A stretch of 64,000 bases of DNA from Penium margaritaceum. Its lineage: Eukaryota; Streptophyta; Zygnematophyceae; Desmidiales; Peniaceae. Each line of letters starts with the position of its first letter. Position 1 is the stretch's first letter. The stretch lies in assembly GCA_023375785.1 (NCBI GenBank), contig SZWC01006806.1:6502-70501 (forward strand). The letters run 5' to 3'. Below, one piece after another: positions 12,614 through 24,386 of the stretch. Below the pieces are notes generated by a model. It was not told where the DNA came from and ran no database searches. It saw only the letters and a list, made by a program, of their open reading frames with translations. Both the position numbers and the translations under genes were made by a program.

Positions 12614-13876
12614 GGCGCAAGGCGCAAGGCGCAAGGCGCAAGGCGCAAGGCGCAAGGCGCAAGGCGCAAGGCGCAAGCCGGAAGGTGCAAGGCGCAAGGC
12701 ACGAGGCAGGAGGCACAAGGCATGAGGCACGAGGCACAAGGCATGAGGCACAAGGCACAAGGGACGAGGCACAAGGTATGAGGCACTAGGCACGCGGCAC
12801 AAGGCACGAGGCACGACGGTCGAGGCACAAGAGGCGCAAGGCGCAAGGCGCAAGGCGCAAGGCGCAAGGCACAAGGCGCAAGGTGCAAGGTGCAAGGCAC
12901 AATGCGCATGGTGCAAGGCGGAAGGCGCAAGGCGCAAGGCATAAGGTGCCAGGTGCATGGTGCAAGGCGCAAGGCGCAAGGCGCAAGGCGCAAGGAGCAA
13001 GGCGCAAGGATCAAGGCAGCAAGGCGCAAGGCGCAAGGCGCAAGGCGCAAGGCGCAAGGTGCAAGGCGGAAGGCGCATGGCACAAGGCGCAAGGCCCAAG
13101 GCCCAAGGCCCGAGGCACAAGAGGCGCAAGGTGCATGGCGCAATGCCCAAGGCGAAATGCCCAAGGTGCAAGGTGCAAGGCAAAAGGCACAAGGGGCAAT
13201 GCACAAGGCGCAAGGGGCAAGGCGTCAGGCGCAAGGCGCAAGGCGCAAGGTACAAGGCGCAAGGCGCAAGGCATGAGGCACAAGGCACAAGGCATGAGGC
13301 ATGAGGCACAAGGGACAAGGAACAAGAGGCGCAAGGCGCAAGGCGCAATGCCAAAGGCGCAATGCCCAGGCCGCAAGGCACAAAGCGCAAGGCGCAAGGC
13401 GCAGGGCACAAGGCACAAGGCACAAGGCGCAAGGCACGAGGCACGAGGCACAAGGCATGAGGCACAAGGCACAAGGCATGAGGCACGAGGCACGAGGCAT
13501 GATGCACGAGGCACGAGGCACGAGGCATGAGGCACGAGGCACAAGGAACGAGGCACGAGGCACGAGGCACGTGGCATGAGGGACGAGGCACGAGGGTCGA
13601 GGCACAAGAGGCGCAAGGCGCAAGGCGGAAGGCGCAATGCGCAAGGCGCAAGGTGCAAGGCACAAGGCACAAGGCGCAAGGCGCAAGGCAGAAGGCGCAA
13701 GGCGCAAGGTGTAAGGCGCCAGGCGCAAGGCGCAAGGCGCAAGGCGCAAGGCGCAAGGCGCAGGGAGCAAGGCGCAAGGATCAAGGACGCAAGGCGCAAG
13801 GCGCAAGGCGCAAGGCGCAAGGCGCAAGGCGCAAGGTGCAAGGCACAAGGCACAAGGCGCAAGGCACAAAGCGCAA

Positions 13877-14058
13877 GGCCCAAGGCCCAAGACCCAAGGC
13901 CCAAGGCCCAAGGCCCAATGCCCAAGGCCCAATGCCCAAGGCCAAAGGCCCAAGGCCCAAGGTCCAAGGCCCAAGGCCCAAGGCCCAAGGCCCAAGGCCC
14001 AAGGCCCAAGGCCCAAGGCCCAAGGCCCAAGGCCCAAGGCCCAAGGCCCAAGGCCCAA
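13877..14058 (+). repeat. GGCCCAA tract 2
   Basis: Twenty-six heptamers (182 bp), mostly GGCCCAA, with GACCCAA, TGCCCAA, GGCCAAA and GGTCCAA variants in the left half and a pure right half. It is bordered on the right by GGCAAAAAGGC. Confidence 0.9.
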
Positions 14059-14094
14059 GGCAAAAAGGCGCAAGGCGCAAGGCGCAAGGCGCAA

Positions 14095-14262
14095 GGCGTG
14101 AGGCACAAGGCACAAGGCACAAGGCGCAAGGCGCAAGGCGGGAGGCACAAGGCACAAGGCACAAGGCGCAAGGCGCAAGGCGGGAGGCACAAGGCACAAG
14201 GCACAAGGCGCAAGGCGCAAGGCGGGAGGCACAAGGCACAAGGCACAAGGCGCAAGGCGCAA
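14095..14262 (+). repeat. 42-bp higher-order repeat, about four copies
   Basis: Six-heptamer units, GGCGGGA followed by three GGCACAA and two GGCGCAA, with GGCGGGA at 14137, 14179 and 14221. The first copy has GGCGTGA in place of GGCGGGA. It lies between two GGCCCAA tracts. Confidence 0.88.
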
Positions 14263-14297
14263 GGCGTAAGGCACAAGGCGCAAGGCACAAAGCGCAA

Positions 14298-14367
14298 GGC
14301 CCAAGGCCCAAGGCCCAAGGCCCAAGGCCCAAGGCCCAAGGCCCAAGGCCCAAGGCCCAAGGCCCAA
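14298..14367 (+). repeat. GGCCCAA tract 3, ten perfect copies
   Basis: Seventy bases of pure GGCCCAA, bordered left by GGCACAAAGCGCAA and right by GGCAAAAAGGCGCAA. The same borders flank tract 2, so tracts 2 and 3 look like duplicates of one module with different lengths. Confidence 0.93.
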
Positions 14368-16207
14368 GGCAAAAAGGCGCAAGGCGCAAGGCGCAAGGCG
14401 CAAGGCGTGAGGCACAAGGCACAAGGCACAAGGCACAAGGCACAAGGCGCAAGGCACAAGGCGCAAGGCACATGGCACAAGGCACAAGGCGCAAGCCGCA
14501 AGGCACAAGGCACAATTCGCAAGGCGCAATGCGCAGGTCCAAGGCCCAAGGGGCAAGGGGGAAGGCGCAAGGCACAAGGCGCAAGGGATGAGGCACAAGG
14601 CACGAGGCACAAGGCACGAGGCACAAGGAACGAGGCACGAGGCACGAGCCACAAGAGGCGCAAGGCGCAAGGCGCAATGCCCAAGGCGCAAGGCGCAAGG
14701 CGCAAGGCGCAAGGCGCAAAGCCCAAGGCGCAAGGGACAAGGGGGAAGGCGCAAGGCCCAAAGCGCAGGGCGCAAGGCGCAAGGCGTAAGGCGCAAGGCG
14801 CAAGGCATGAGGCACAAGGCACAATGCATGAGGCACGAGGCACGAGGCACGAGGCACGCGGCACGAGGCACGAGGCATGAGGCACGAGCCACGAGGCACA
14901 GGAGGCGCAAGGTGCAAGGCGGAGAGCCAAAGGCGCAATGCCCAAGGTGCATGGTGAAAGGCGCAAGGCGCAAGGCGCAAGGCCCAAGGCGCAAGGCGCA
15001 CGGAACAAAGCAGGAGGCACGAGGCACGAGGCACAAAGCACACGAGGCGCAATGCCCAAGGCGCAATGCCCAAGGCGCAAGGCGCAAGGCGCAAGGCACA
15101 AGGCGCAAGGCTCAAGGCGCAAGGCACATGGCGCAAGGCGCAAGGCGTTAGGCGCAAGGCGCAAGGTGCAAGGCGCAAGGCGCAAGGCGCAAGGCGCAAG
15201 GCGCAAGGCAGAAGGCACAAGGGGCAAGGCGCAAGGGGCAAGGGGGAAGGCACAAGGCGCAAGGCGCAAGGCACGAGGCACGAGGCAGGAGGCACGAGGC
15301 ACAATGCACGAGGTACGAGGCACGAGGCACAAGGCACGAGGCACAAGGCACGAGGCACAAGAGGCGCAAGGCGCAAGGCGCAATGCCTAAGGCGCAATGC
15401 CCAAGGTGCAATGCGCAAGGTGAAAGGCACAAGGCGCAATGCCTAAGGCGCAAGGGGAAATGTGTCAGGCGCAAGGCGCAAGGCACAGGGCAGAAGGCAC
15501 AAGGCGCAAGGCGCAAGGCTCAAGGCGCAAGGGGCAAGGGGGAAGGCGCAAGGCGCAAGGCACAAGGAACGAGGAACAATGCATGTGGCACAAGGCACGA
15601 GGCACGAGGCACGAGGCATGAGGCACGAGGCACAAGGCACGAGGCACGAGGCACGAGGGACGATGAACAAGAGGTGCAAGGCGCAAGGCGCAATGCCCAA
15701 GGCGCAATACCCAAGGCGCAAGGCGCAAGGCGCAAGGCGCAAAGCGGAAGGCGCAAGGCGCAAGGCACGATGCACGAGGTACAAGGCATGAGGCACGAGG
15801 CACAAGGCATGAGGCACGAGGCACGAGGCACGAGGCACGAGACATGAGGCACGAGGAAGGAGGCACGAGGTGAGAGGGTTTAGGCACAAGAGGCGCAAGG
15901 CGCAAGGTGCAAGGCGCAATGCCCAAGTTGCAATGCCCAAGGCGCAAGGCGCAAGGCGCAAGGCGCAAAGCGCAAGGCGCAAGGCGCAAGGTGCAAGGCG
16001 CAAGGCACAAGGCGCAAGGCGCAAGGCGCAAGGCGCAAGGCACAACACGCAAGACGCCAAGCGCAATGCGCAAGGCGCAAGGCGCAAGGCGCAAGGCGCA
16101 ATGCGCAAGGCGCAAGGAGCAAGGCCGCAAGGCGCAAGGCGCAAGGCGAAAGGCGCAAGGCGCAAGGCGCAAGGTACAAGGCGCAAGGCGCAAGGCACAA
16201 GGCGCAA

Positions 16208-16410
16208 GGCCCAAGGCCCAAGGCCCAAGGCCCAAGGCCCAAGGCCCAAGGCCCAAGGCCCAAGGCCCAAGGCCCAAGGCCCAAGGTTCAAGGCCCAAGG
16301 CCCAAAGCCCAAGGCCCAAGGCCCAACGCCCAACGCCCAAGGCCCAAGGCCCAAGGCCCAAGGCCCAAGGCCAAAGGCCCAAGGCCCAAGGCCCGAGGCC
16401 CGAGGCCCAA
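16208..16410 (+). repeat. GGCCCAA tract 4
   Basis: Twenty-nine heptamers, mostly GGCCCAA, with GGTTCAA, CGCCCAA and GGCCCGA variants and one 6-bp unit. Closed by GGCAAAAAGGCGCAA. Confidence 0.9.
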
Positions 16411-16825
16411 GGCAAAAAGGCGCAAGGCGCAAGGCGCAAGGCGCAAGGCGCAAGGCGCCAGGCAGGAGGCACAAGGCACAAGGCACAAGGCACAAGGCAC
16501 AAGGCACAAGGCGAAAGGCACAAGGCGCAAGGCACAAGGCACAAGGCACAAGGTGCAAGGTGCAAGGCACAATGCACAAGGCGCAAGGCGCAAGGTGCTG
16601 GTGCAAGGCGCAAGGGGCAAGGGGGAAGGCGCAAGGCGCAAGGCGCAAGGTGCAAGGCATGAGGCATGAGGCACAAGGCATCAGGCACGAGGCACGAGGA
16701 ACGAGGCACGAGGCACAAGCCACAAGAGGCGCAAGGCGCAAGGCGCAATGCCCAAGGCGCAAGGCGCAAGGCGCAAGGCGCAAGGCGCAAGGCGCAAGGC
16801 GCAAGGCGTAAGGCGCAAGGCGCAA

Positions 16826-17035
16826 GGCCCAAAGGCCCAAGGCCCAAGGCCCAAGGCCCAAGGCTCAAGGCCCAAGGCCCAAGGCCCAAGGCCCAAGGCC
16901 CAAGGCCCAAGGCCCAAGCCCAAGGCACAAGGCCCAAGGCACAAGGTCCAAGGCCCAAGGCCCAATGCCCAATGCCCAAGGCCCAAGGCCCAAGGCCAAA
17001 GACCTAAGGCCCAAGGCCCAAGGCCCAAGGCCCAA
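16826..17035 (+). repeat. GGCCCAA tract 5
   Basis: About thirty heptamers of GGCCCAA type with several short phase slips (GGCCCAAA, GGCCCAAGCCCAA) and GGCACAA units. It is followed by GGCACAA, GGCATAA and GGCAACAAGGC rather than directly by GGCAAAAAGG. Confidence 0.88.
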
Positions 17036-17303
17036 GGCACAAGGCACAAGGCATAAGGCAACAAGGCGCAAGCCGCAAGTCGCAATGCGCAAGGCGTGAG
17101 GCACGAGGCACAAGGCACAAGGCACAGGGCACAGGGCACAAGGCACAAGGCGGAAGGCTCAAGGCACAAGGCACAAGGCACAAGGGGCAAGCCACAAGGC
17201 ACAAGGCGCAGGGCGCAAGGCCCAAGGTGCAAGGCGCAAGGCGCAAGGCGCATGTGCAAGGCACAAGGGGCAAGGTGCAAGGTGCAAAGCGCAAGGCGCA
17301 AGG

Positions 17304-18322
17304 CCCATAGACACAGTTAAAACGTGACAAAAGCATAATTGCAACAGTGATAATGTGACTAACGAAACATAGCCACAATACACATGTGACAAAAACACCA
17401 TTGTAACAACAATAACGTGACCAATGCACCATATACCCAGTGAAAATGTGACCAAAGTACCATTGAAACTGTGATAATGTGACCTAAGCACCATAGACAC
17501 AGTGACAGTGTGATTACAGTACTATTGAAACATCGCTAATGTGACCAAAGTGTCATATACACAGTTAATGTGTGACAAAAGCACCATTGAAAAGGTGATA
17601 TTGTAACCAAAGCACCACACACACACTGAACGCGTGACAAACGTATGACTGAAACAATGATTATGTGATCAAACTACCATAGACACAGCGAAAGTGTAAC
17701 CAACGCACCATTGAAACAGTGATAATCTGACCTAAGTCCATCGACATAGTGAAGGTATGACCAAAGCACCATTAAAACTGTGATAATGTGGCCCGAGCAC
17801 AATAGACCTAGTGAAAGTGTGACCAAAGCAACATTAAAATGATGGTAATGTGACATAAGCACCATAGACATTGAAAGTGTAACCAAAGCATCACTAAAAC
17901 TGTCATAATGTGACAAAAGCACCAAAGACACCGTAAATGTGTGAGCTAAACACTATTGAAAAAGTGATAATGTGACCTTAACACTATAGACACAATTAAA
18001 GTGCGACAAAATAGCCATTGAAATAGTAAGAATGTGATCAAAGCACCAAAGACATAGTGAAATTGTGAGTAAATCATCAATTTGACAGTGATAATGTGAC
18101 AAAAGCATCATAGTCATAGTGAGAGTGTGACCAAATGACCATTGAAACTGCGAGAATGTGACCAAAGCACCAAAGACATTGTAAACGTGTTTCGAAAGCA
18201 CAACTGAAACAATCAAAATATCTCCAAAGTACCATATACACACTCAACGTGTGACCAAAGCACCATTGAAGTAGTGATAACGTGACCAATGTACCATAGA
18301 CGTAGTGAAAGTGCGACCAAAG
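17304..18322 (+). repeat. 31-bp satellite island between the heptamer blocks
   Basis: About 1.0 kb of diverged 31-bp A/B units in forward orientation, bounded by heptamer block 1 on the left and a 65-bp linker on the right. The first 230 bp follow the variant order of 2110-2340 (GCAACAGT, then a CCATTGTAACAA unit, then a CAGTGAAAATGTGACCAAAGT unit), so the island was probably copied or displaced from the same array. Confidence 0.9.
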
Positions 18323-18387
18323 TGGTTGAACCAGGGAGTACGATCAACGGCACTCATGGCAGGGGGCACACCATGTCAACAGCATAA
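18323..18387. other. 65-bp unique linker
   Basis: Non-repetitive sequence between the 31-bp island and heptamer block 2, beginning GGTTGAACCAGGGAG and ending CATGTCAACAGCATAA. It is the only non-satellite DNA at this junction. No function can be read from it. Confidence 0.8.
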
Positions 18388-18975
18388 GGCACAAGGCACG
18401 AGGCACAAGAGGCACAAGAGGCCCAAGGCGCAAGGCGCAATGCCCAAGGCGCACTGCCCAAGGCGCAAGGTGCAAGGTACAAGGTGCAAGACGAAAGGCG
18501 CAAGGCACAAGGCACAAGGCACAAGGCACAAGGCATGAGGCACAAGGCACAAGGCATGAGGAACGAGGCACGAGGCAGGAGGCACGAGGCACGAGGCACG
18601 AGGGACGAGGCACAAGAGGCACAAGGCGCAATGCACAAGGCGCAATGCCCACGGCGCAAGGCGCAAGGTGCAAGGCGCAAGGCGCAAGGCGCAAGGCACA
18701 AGGCGGAAGGCGCAAGGCGCAAGGCACAAGGCGCAAGGCCCCAGGCGCAAGGCGCAAGGCGCAAGGCGCAAGGCGCAAGGCGCAAGGCGTAAGACGCAAG
18801 GCGCAAGGAGCAAGGCCACAAGGCCCAAGGCGCAAGGCGCAAAGCGCAAGGCGCAAGGCGTTAGGCGCAAGGAGCAAGGGGCCAAACACAAGGCACAAGG
18901 CACATGGCACAAGGCACACGGTACGAGTCCCAATGTGCAAGGCGCAATGCCCAGGGCGCAAGGCGCAAGGCGCAA

Positions 18976-19304
18976 GGCCCAAGGTCCAATGCCCAAGGCC
19001 CAAGGCCCAAGGCCCAAGGCCCAAGGCCCAAGGCCCATGGCCCAAGGCTCAAGGTCCAAGGCTCAAGGCCCAAGTCCCAAGGCCCAAGGTCAAAGAGCCA
19101 AGGCCCAAGGCCCATGGCCCAAGGCCCAAGGCCCAAGGCCCAAGGCCCAAGGCCCAAGGCGCAAGGCCCAAGGCCCAAGGCCCAAGGCGGAAGGCCCAAG
19201 GCCCAAGGCCCAAGGCCAAAGGCCTAAGGCCCAAGGCCCAAGGCCCAAAGCCCAAGGCTCAAGGCCCAAGGCCCAAGGCCCAAGGGCCAAGGCCCAAGGC
19301 CCGA
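18976..19304 (+). repeat. GGCCCAA tract 6, longest
   Basis: About 47 heptamers of GGCCCAA type with GGTCCAA, GGCCCAT, GGCTCAA and GGTCAAAG changes. It ends GGCCCGAGGCAACAAGGC. A closely similar ending, including the rare GGGCCAA unit, recurs at 25310-25350. Confidence 0.9.
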
Positions 19305-19473
19305 GGCAACAAGGCAGAAGGCGCAGGGTACAAGAGGTGAGGCACGAGGCACAAGGCACAAGGCACAAGGCACAAGGCGCAAGGCACAATGCACAAGGCA
19401 CAAGGCACAATGGGCAAGGCGCAAGGCACAAGGCACAAGGCGCAAGGCGCAAGGCGCAAGGTGCAAGGCGCAA

Positions 19474-20230
19474 GGCTTGAGGCACGAGGCACGAGGCACG
19501 AGGAATGAGGAACAAGGCACGAGGAATGAGCCACAAGAGGCGCAAGGCGCAAGGCGCAAGGCACAAGGCGCAAGGGGCAAGGCGCAAGGGGCAATAGGGA
19601 AGGCGCAAGGCGCAAGGCGCAAGGCCCAAGGCGCAAGGTGCAAGGCGCAAGGCGTGAGGCACGAGGCACGAGGCACGAGGAATGAGGAACAAGGCACGAG
19701 GAATGAGCCACAAGAGGCGCAAGGCGCAAGGCGCAAGGCCCAAGGCGCAAGGTGCAAGGCGCAAGGCGTGAGGCACGAGGCACGAGGCACGAGGAATGAG
19801 GAACAAGGCACGAGGAATGAGCCACAAGAGGCGCAAGGCGCAAGGCGCAAGGCCCAAGGCGCAAGGTGCAAGGCGCAAGGCGTGAGGCACGAGGCACGAG
19901 GCACGAGGAATGAGGAACAAGGCACGAGGAATGAGCCACAAGAGGCGCAAGGCGCAAGGCGCAAGGCCCAAGGCGCAAGGTGCAAGGCGCAAGGCGCAAG
20001 GCGCAAGGCCCAAGGCGCAAGGTGCAAGGCGCAAGGCGCAAGGCGCAAGGCCCAAGGCGCAAGGTGCAAGGCGCAAGGCTTGAGGCACGAGGCACGAGGC
20101 ACGAGGAATGAGGAACAAGGCACGAGGAATGAGCCACAAGAGGCGCAAGGCGCAAGGCGCAAGGCACAAGGCGCAAGGGGCAAGGCGCAAGGGGCAATAG
20201 GGAAGGCGCAAGGCGCAAGGCGCAAGGCGC
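19474..20230 (+). repeat. 114-bp higher-order array with 603-bp flanking duplication
   Basis: Units of 114 bp are marked by GGCGTGA at 19651, 19765 and 19879. Each contains GGCACGA units, GGAATGAGGAACAAGG, GAATGAGCCACAAGAGG, then GGCGCAA units and GGTGCAA. The first and last copies instead start GGCTTGA (19474 and 20077) and both contain the rare GGGGCAATAGGGAAGG (GCAATAGG at 19591 and 20194). Both offsets are exactly 603 bp, so a longer module was duplicated as well. Confidence 0.9.
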
Positions 20231-20754
20231 AAGGCGCAATGCGCAATGCACGATGCACGAGGCACGAGGCACGACGCACGAGGCAGGAGGCACCAGGTAC
20301 GAGGCACGAGGCACGAGGCACCAGGCACCAGGCACAAGGCACGGGGCACAAGGCACGAGGCACGAGGCACCAGGCACAAGAGGCGCAAGGCGCAAGGCGC
20401 AATGCCCAAGGCGCAATGCCCAGGGTGCAAGGTGCAAGGTGAAAGGCACAATGCGCAAGGCGAAAGGCGCAAGGGGTAAGGTGCAAGGCGCAAGGCGCAA
20501 GGCGCAAGGCGCAAGGCGCAAGGGGTAAGGGGGAAGGCGCAAGGCGCAAGGCACAAGGCACGAGGCACAAGGCATGAGGCACGAGGCACGAGGCACCAGG
20601 CACGAGGTACGATGAACAAGGGATGAGGAACAAGGGGCGCAAGGCACAAGGCGCAATGCCGAACGCGCAATGCCCAAGGCGCAAGGTGCAAGGCACAAGG
20701 CGCAATGCCCAAGGCGCAACGCCCAAGGCGCAAGGTGGAAGGCGCAATGCCCAA

Positions 20755-20983
20755 GGCCCACGGCCCAGGGCCCAAGGCCCAAGGCCCAAGGCTCAAGACT
20801 CAAGGCCCAAGGCCCAATGCTCAAGCCCAAGGCACAAGGCCAAAGGCACAAGGCCAAAGGCACAAGGTCCAAGGCCCAAGGCCTAATGCCCAATGCCCAA
20901 GGCCCAAGGCCCAAGGCCCAAGGCCCAAGCCCAAGGCCCAAGGCCCGAGGCCAAAGGCACAAGGCCCAAGGCCCAAGGCCCAA
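20755..20983 (+). repeat. GGCCCAA tract 7
   Basis: GGCCCAA-type units interrupted by GGCACAA, GGCCAAA, GGCTCAA and phase slips (CAAGCCCAAGG). It is more mixed than other tracts and is followed by GGCACAAGGCAACAATG. Confidence 0.85.
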
Positions 20984-22972
20984 GGCACAAGGCACAAGGC
21001 AACAATGTGCAAGGCACAAGGCGCAAGGCACAAGGCGAAAGGGACAAGGCACAAGGCACAAGGCGCAAGGCACAAGGTACAAGGCACAAGGCGCAAGCCA
21101 CAAGGAACAAGGCGCAAGGCGCAAGGCGCAAGGTGCAAGGCGCAAGGCGCAAGGCTCAGGTGCAAGGCACAAGGGGCAAGGGGGAAGGCGCAAGGCGCAA
21201 GGCACGAGGCTTGAGGAACGAGGCACAAGGCACAAGGCACGAGGTACAGGAGGCGCAACGCGCAATGCCCAAGGCGCAATGCTCAAGGCGCAATGCCCAA
21301 GGCGCAAGGCGCAAGGCGCAAGGCGCATGTGCAAGGCGCAAGGGGCAAGGGGGAAGGCGCAAAGCACAGGGTGCAACGCCCAAGGCACAAGGCACGAGGC
21401 ACGAGGCACGAGGCACAAGGCACGAGGCACGAGGCACGAGGTACAGGAGGCGCAAGGCGCACTGCCCAAGGCGCAATGCTCAAGGCGCAAGGCGCAAGGC
21501 GCAAGGAGCAAGGCGCAAGGCCCAGGTGCAAGGCGCAAGGGGCAAGGGGGAAGGCGCAAGGCGCAAGGCGCAAGGCACGAGGCACAAGCCATGAGACACA
21601 AGGCACAAGGCACAAGGCACAAGGCACAGGGCACGAGGCACCAGGTACAAGAGGCGCAAGGCGCAATGCCCAAGGCGCAATGCCCAAGGCGCAATGCCCA
21701 AGGGGCAAGGCGCAAGGCGCAAGGCGCAAGGCGCAAGGGGCAAGGCGCAAGGGGCAAGGGAGAAGGTGCAAGGCGCAAGGCGCAAGGTGCAAGGCGCAAG
21801 GCACAAGGTACAAGGCACGATGCATGAAGCACGAGGCACGAGGCACGAGGCACGAGGCACAAGGCACGAGGCACGAGGAACAAGGCACGAGGCACCAGGC
21901 ACCAGGCACGAGGTACAAGAGGCGCAAGGCGCGATGCCCAGAGCGCAATGCCCAAGGCACAATGCCCAAGGCGCAAGGCGCAAGGCGCAAGGCGCAAGGC
22001 ATAAGGTGCAAGGCGCAAGGCACAAGGCGCATGGCGCAAGGGGAAGGCGCAAGGCGCAAGGCTCAAGGCACGAGGCATGAGGCACGAGGTTCAGACATGA
22101 GGCACGAGGCACGATGCACGAGGCACGACGCACGAGGCACGAGGCACGAGACACGAGGCATGGGGCACAAGGCAGGAGGCACGAGGCACGAGGCAGGAGG
22201 CACGAGGCCGGAGGCACGAGGCACGACGGACGAGGCATGAGGGACGGGGCACAAGAGGCGCAATGCGCAAGGCACAAGGCGCAATGCCCAAGGCGCAATG
22301 CCCAAGGCACAAGGCGCAAGGCGCAAGGCGCAAGTCGCAAGCTCCAAGACGCAAGACGCAAGGCGCAAGGCGCAAGGCGCAAGGCGCAGGGCACAAGGCA
22401 TGAGGCACTAGGCACGAGGCACGAGGCACGCGGCACGAGGCACGAGGCACGAGGCACGAGGCACGAGGCACAAGGCACGAGGCACAAGGCACAAGGGGCG
22501 CAAGGCGCAAGGCGCAATGCCCAAGGCACAATGCCCAAGGCGCAAGGCGCAAGGCACAAGGCACAAGGCGCAGGGCGCAATGCGCAAGGCGCAATGCGCA
22601 AGGCGCAAGGCGCAGGGCGCAAGGCGCAAGGCGCAAGGGGCAAGGTGGAAGGCGCAAGGCACAAGGGGCAAGGCGCAAGGCGCAAGGGACGAGGCCTGAG
22701 GCATGAGGCACAAGGCACGAGGCACGAGGCACAAGGCATGAGACACAAGGCATGAGGCACGAGGCACGAGGCACAAGGCACGAGGCACGAGGCACGAGGC
22801 ACAAGGCACGAGGCACGAGGCACAAGGCACGAGGCACACGGCACGAGGCACGAGGCACGAGGCACGAGGAATGAGGCACAAGGCACGAGGCACGAGGCAC
22901 GCGGCACGAGGCACGAGGCACGAGGCACCAGGCACGAGGCACGAGGCACGAGGCACAAGGCATGAGGCACAA

Positions 22973-23903
22973 GGCATGAGGCACAAGGCACGAGGCACGA
23001 GGCACAAGGCGCAAGGCACAAGGCGCAAGGCACAAGGCACAAGGCGCAAGGCGCAAGGCGCAAGGGACGAGGCCTGAGGCATGAGGCACAAGGCACGAGG
23101 CACGAGGCACAAGGCGCAAGGCACAAGGCGCAAGGCACAAGGCACAAGGCGCAAGGCGCAAGGCGCAAGGGACGAGGCCTGAGGCATGAGGCACAAGGCA
23201 CGAGGCACGAGGCACAAGGCGCAAGGCACAAGGCGCAAGGCACAAGGCACAAGGCGCAAGGCGCAAGGCGCAAGGGACGAGGCCTGAGGCATGAGGCACA
23301 AGGCACGAGGCACGAGGCACAAGGCGCAAGGCACAAGGCGCAAGGCACAAGGCACAAGGCGCAAGGCGCAAGGCGCAAGGGACGAGGCCTGAGGCATGAG
23401 GCACAAGGCACGAGGCACGAGGCACAAGGCGCAAGGCACAAGGCGCAAGGCACAAGGCACAAGGCGCAAGGCGCAAGGCGCAAGGGACGAGGCCTGAGGC
23501 ATGAGGCACAAGGCACGAGGCACGAGGCACAAGGCGCAAGGCACAAGGCGCAAGGCACAAGGCACAAGGCGCAAGGCGCAAGGCGCAAGGGACGAGGCCT
23601 GAGGCATGAGGCACAAGGCACGAGGCACGAGGCACAAGGCGCAAGGCACAAGGCGCAAGGCACAAGGCACAAGGCGCAAGGCGCAAGGCGCAAGGGACGA
23701 GGCCTGAGGCATGAGGCACAAGGCACGAGGCACGAGGCACAAGGCGCAAGGCACAAGGCGCAAGGCACAAGGCACAAGGCGCAAGGCGCAAGGCGCAAGG
23801 GACGAGGCCTGAGGCATGAGGCACAAGGCACGAGGCACGAGGCACAAGGCGCAAGGCACAAGGCGCAAGGCACAAGGCACAAGGCGCAAGGCGCAAGGCG
23901 CAA
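22973..23903 (+). repeat. 105-bp higher-order array, about 8.9 copies
   Basis: Units of 15 heptamers (105 bp) marked by GGGACGAGGCCTGAGG. GGGACGA starts at 23064, 23169, 23274, 23379, 23484, 23589, 23694 and 23799, exactly 105 bp apart, with no visible difference between copies. The array starts with a partial unit at GGCATGA (22973). An isolated GGGACGAGGCCTGA at 22686, 378 bp (54 heptamers) before the first array copy, looks like the seed. Confidence 0.95.
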
Positions 23904-24190
23904 GGCGCAAGGCACGAGGCATGAGGCACGAGGCACGAGGCACAAGGCACGAGGCACGAGGCACGAGGCACAAGGCACGAGGCACGAGGCACAAGGCACG
24001 AGGCACGATGCACGAGGCACAAGGCACGAGGCACGAGGTACGAGGTACGAGGCACAAGACACGATGCAGAAGGCACGAGGTACGAGGCACGAGGCACGAG
24101 GCACGAGCACAAGAGCGCAAGGCGCAATGCGCAAGTCGCAAGGTGCAAGGCGCAAGGCGCAAGGCGCAGGGCGCAGGGCGCAAGGCGCAA

Positions 24191-24386
24191 GGCCCAAGGT
24201 GCAAGGCCGAAGGCCCAAGGCCCAGGGCCCAAGGCCCAAGGCCCAGGGCCCGGGGCCCAGGGCCTAGGGCCCATGGCCCAGGAACCAGTGCCCAGGGCCC
24301 AGGGCCCAGGGCCCAGAGCCCAGGGCCCAGGGCCCAGGGCCCAAGGCCCAAGGCCCAAGGCCCAAGGCCCAAGGCCCAAGGCCCAA
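24191..24386 (+). repeat. GGCCCAA/GGGCCCA tract 8
   Basis: The left and central part (about 24222-24338) is made of GGGCCCA units with some breaks (GGCCTAG, GGAACCAGT, GAGCCCA); the right part is pure GGCCCAA. This is the only tract where the unit gains a G and becomes a series of GGGCCC palindromes. Closed by GGCAACAAGGC. Confidence 0.9.

Larger units (their letters stand above)
10314..17303 (+). repeat. Heptamer satellite block 1 (GGCGCAA family)
   Basis: Seven kilobases of head-to-tail 7-bp units. The commonest are GGCGCAA, GGCACAA, GGCACGA, GGCCCAA and GGCATGA, in blocks rather than mixed. The plus strand is nearly free of T. The left junction is sharp: satellite ends in CTCTATCAA and GGCACGA starts at 10314. 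The right junction lies in GGCCCATAGACAC near 17303, where heptamer and 31-bp unit share a few bases. The left flank is in inverted orientation and the right flank forward, so the block is not a simple insertion into one continuous array. Confidence 0.96.
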
